Made by a program: the position numbers and the translations under genes
IMG/VR virus record: IMGVR_UViG_3300014926_000040
Location: 1-49,046 of that record
Length of the DNA: 49,046 bases
Strand: one strand, 5' to 3'
From: a virus
Shown: in pieces, positions 49,039 to 49,046 of the stretch
How the letters are laid out: the number at the start of each line of letters is the position of its first letter
Position numbering within the stretch: the stretch's first letter is position 1
Notes under the pieces: model-generated
The model's input: the letters and a program-made list of their open reading frames with translations, nothing else
Told to the model about the DNA's origin: nothing
The model's database searches: none

Positions 49039-49046
49039 CTTTAAAA

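Noticed and set aside
1-49046. CRISPR arrays, insertion sequences, integrase and att sites
   Set aside because: None found. The repeats at 40.85 and 42.77 kb are too short and too closely spaced for CRISPR, and no transposase or integrase motif was seen.

Overview
The window reads as most of the genome of a long-tailed phage (siphovirus) of a Gram-negative host. It is AT-rich and densely packed, with many ATGA, TAATG or TGATG overlaps. Evidence for a Gram-negative host is a GH19 endolysin beside a holin and an Rz1-like lipoprotein. The virion genes follow the lambda order: small and large terminase, gpW, portal, protease with nested scaffold, decoration protein, capsid protein, tail completion, tail terminator, tail tube, gpG/gpGT frameshifted chaperones, tape measure and tail tip. 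The host genus cannot be fixed from the sequence.

Layout. (1) 1-9812, nearly all leftward: receptor-binding and fibre genes (9812 to 3149) followed by lysis and nuclease genes (3146 to 134). Base 1 starts inside an inverted 114-bp copy of part of a gene found at 40.7 kb. (2) 9813-9939: divergent promoter region with an operator-like dyad. (3) 9940-39079, rightward: packaging, head, tail and tail tip. Internal promoters lie at 14.32 kb (perfect dyad in the spacer) and 20.03 kb (consensus promoter behind a UUCG terminator). The 8-kb tape measure gene implies a tail of about 400 nm. (4) 39109-40749, leftward operon ending in a Rep_3 plasmid-type replication initiator, driven by a perfect TTGACA-17-TATAAT promoter. 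Iteron-like 21-bp repeats lie just behind the promoter. (5) 40.85-42.9 kb: gene-poor, plasmid-like segment with iterons, a second array of AGTCGCTAGAG repeats, a G-rich tract, a perfect 26-bp palindrome, a nested inverted repeat, one unknown 235-residue gene and one small membrane protein. (6) 42906-48914, leftward early-type genes: an SF1 helicase, a SleB-like hydrolase and many small unknown proteins, with promoters at 43.55, 43.99 and perhaps 48.99 kb.

Working together: packaging and head genes build a lambda-type capsid, and a recoded chaperone pair and a giant tape measure build a very long tail. A cluster of modular adhesins supplies host binding. Lysis is by holin, GH19 endolysin and a putative outer-membrane lipoprotein. 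I see no integrase, DNA polymerase, primase, repressor or protelomerase, but there is a plasmid Rep protein with matching iterons. The most interesting reading is therefore a phage-plasmid with a lambda-like virion. Other points worth checking are a leaky UGAC stop followed by a 68-codon in-frame acidic extension, a lipoprotein gene with no standard start codon, and shared ACACTATAA half-sites across the replicon and early regions.
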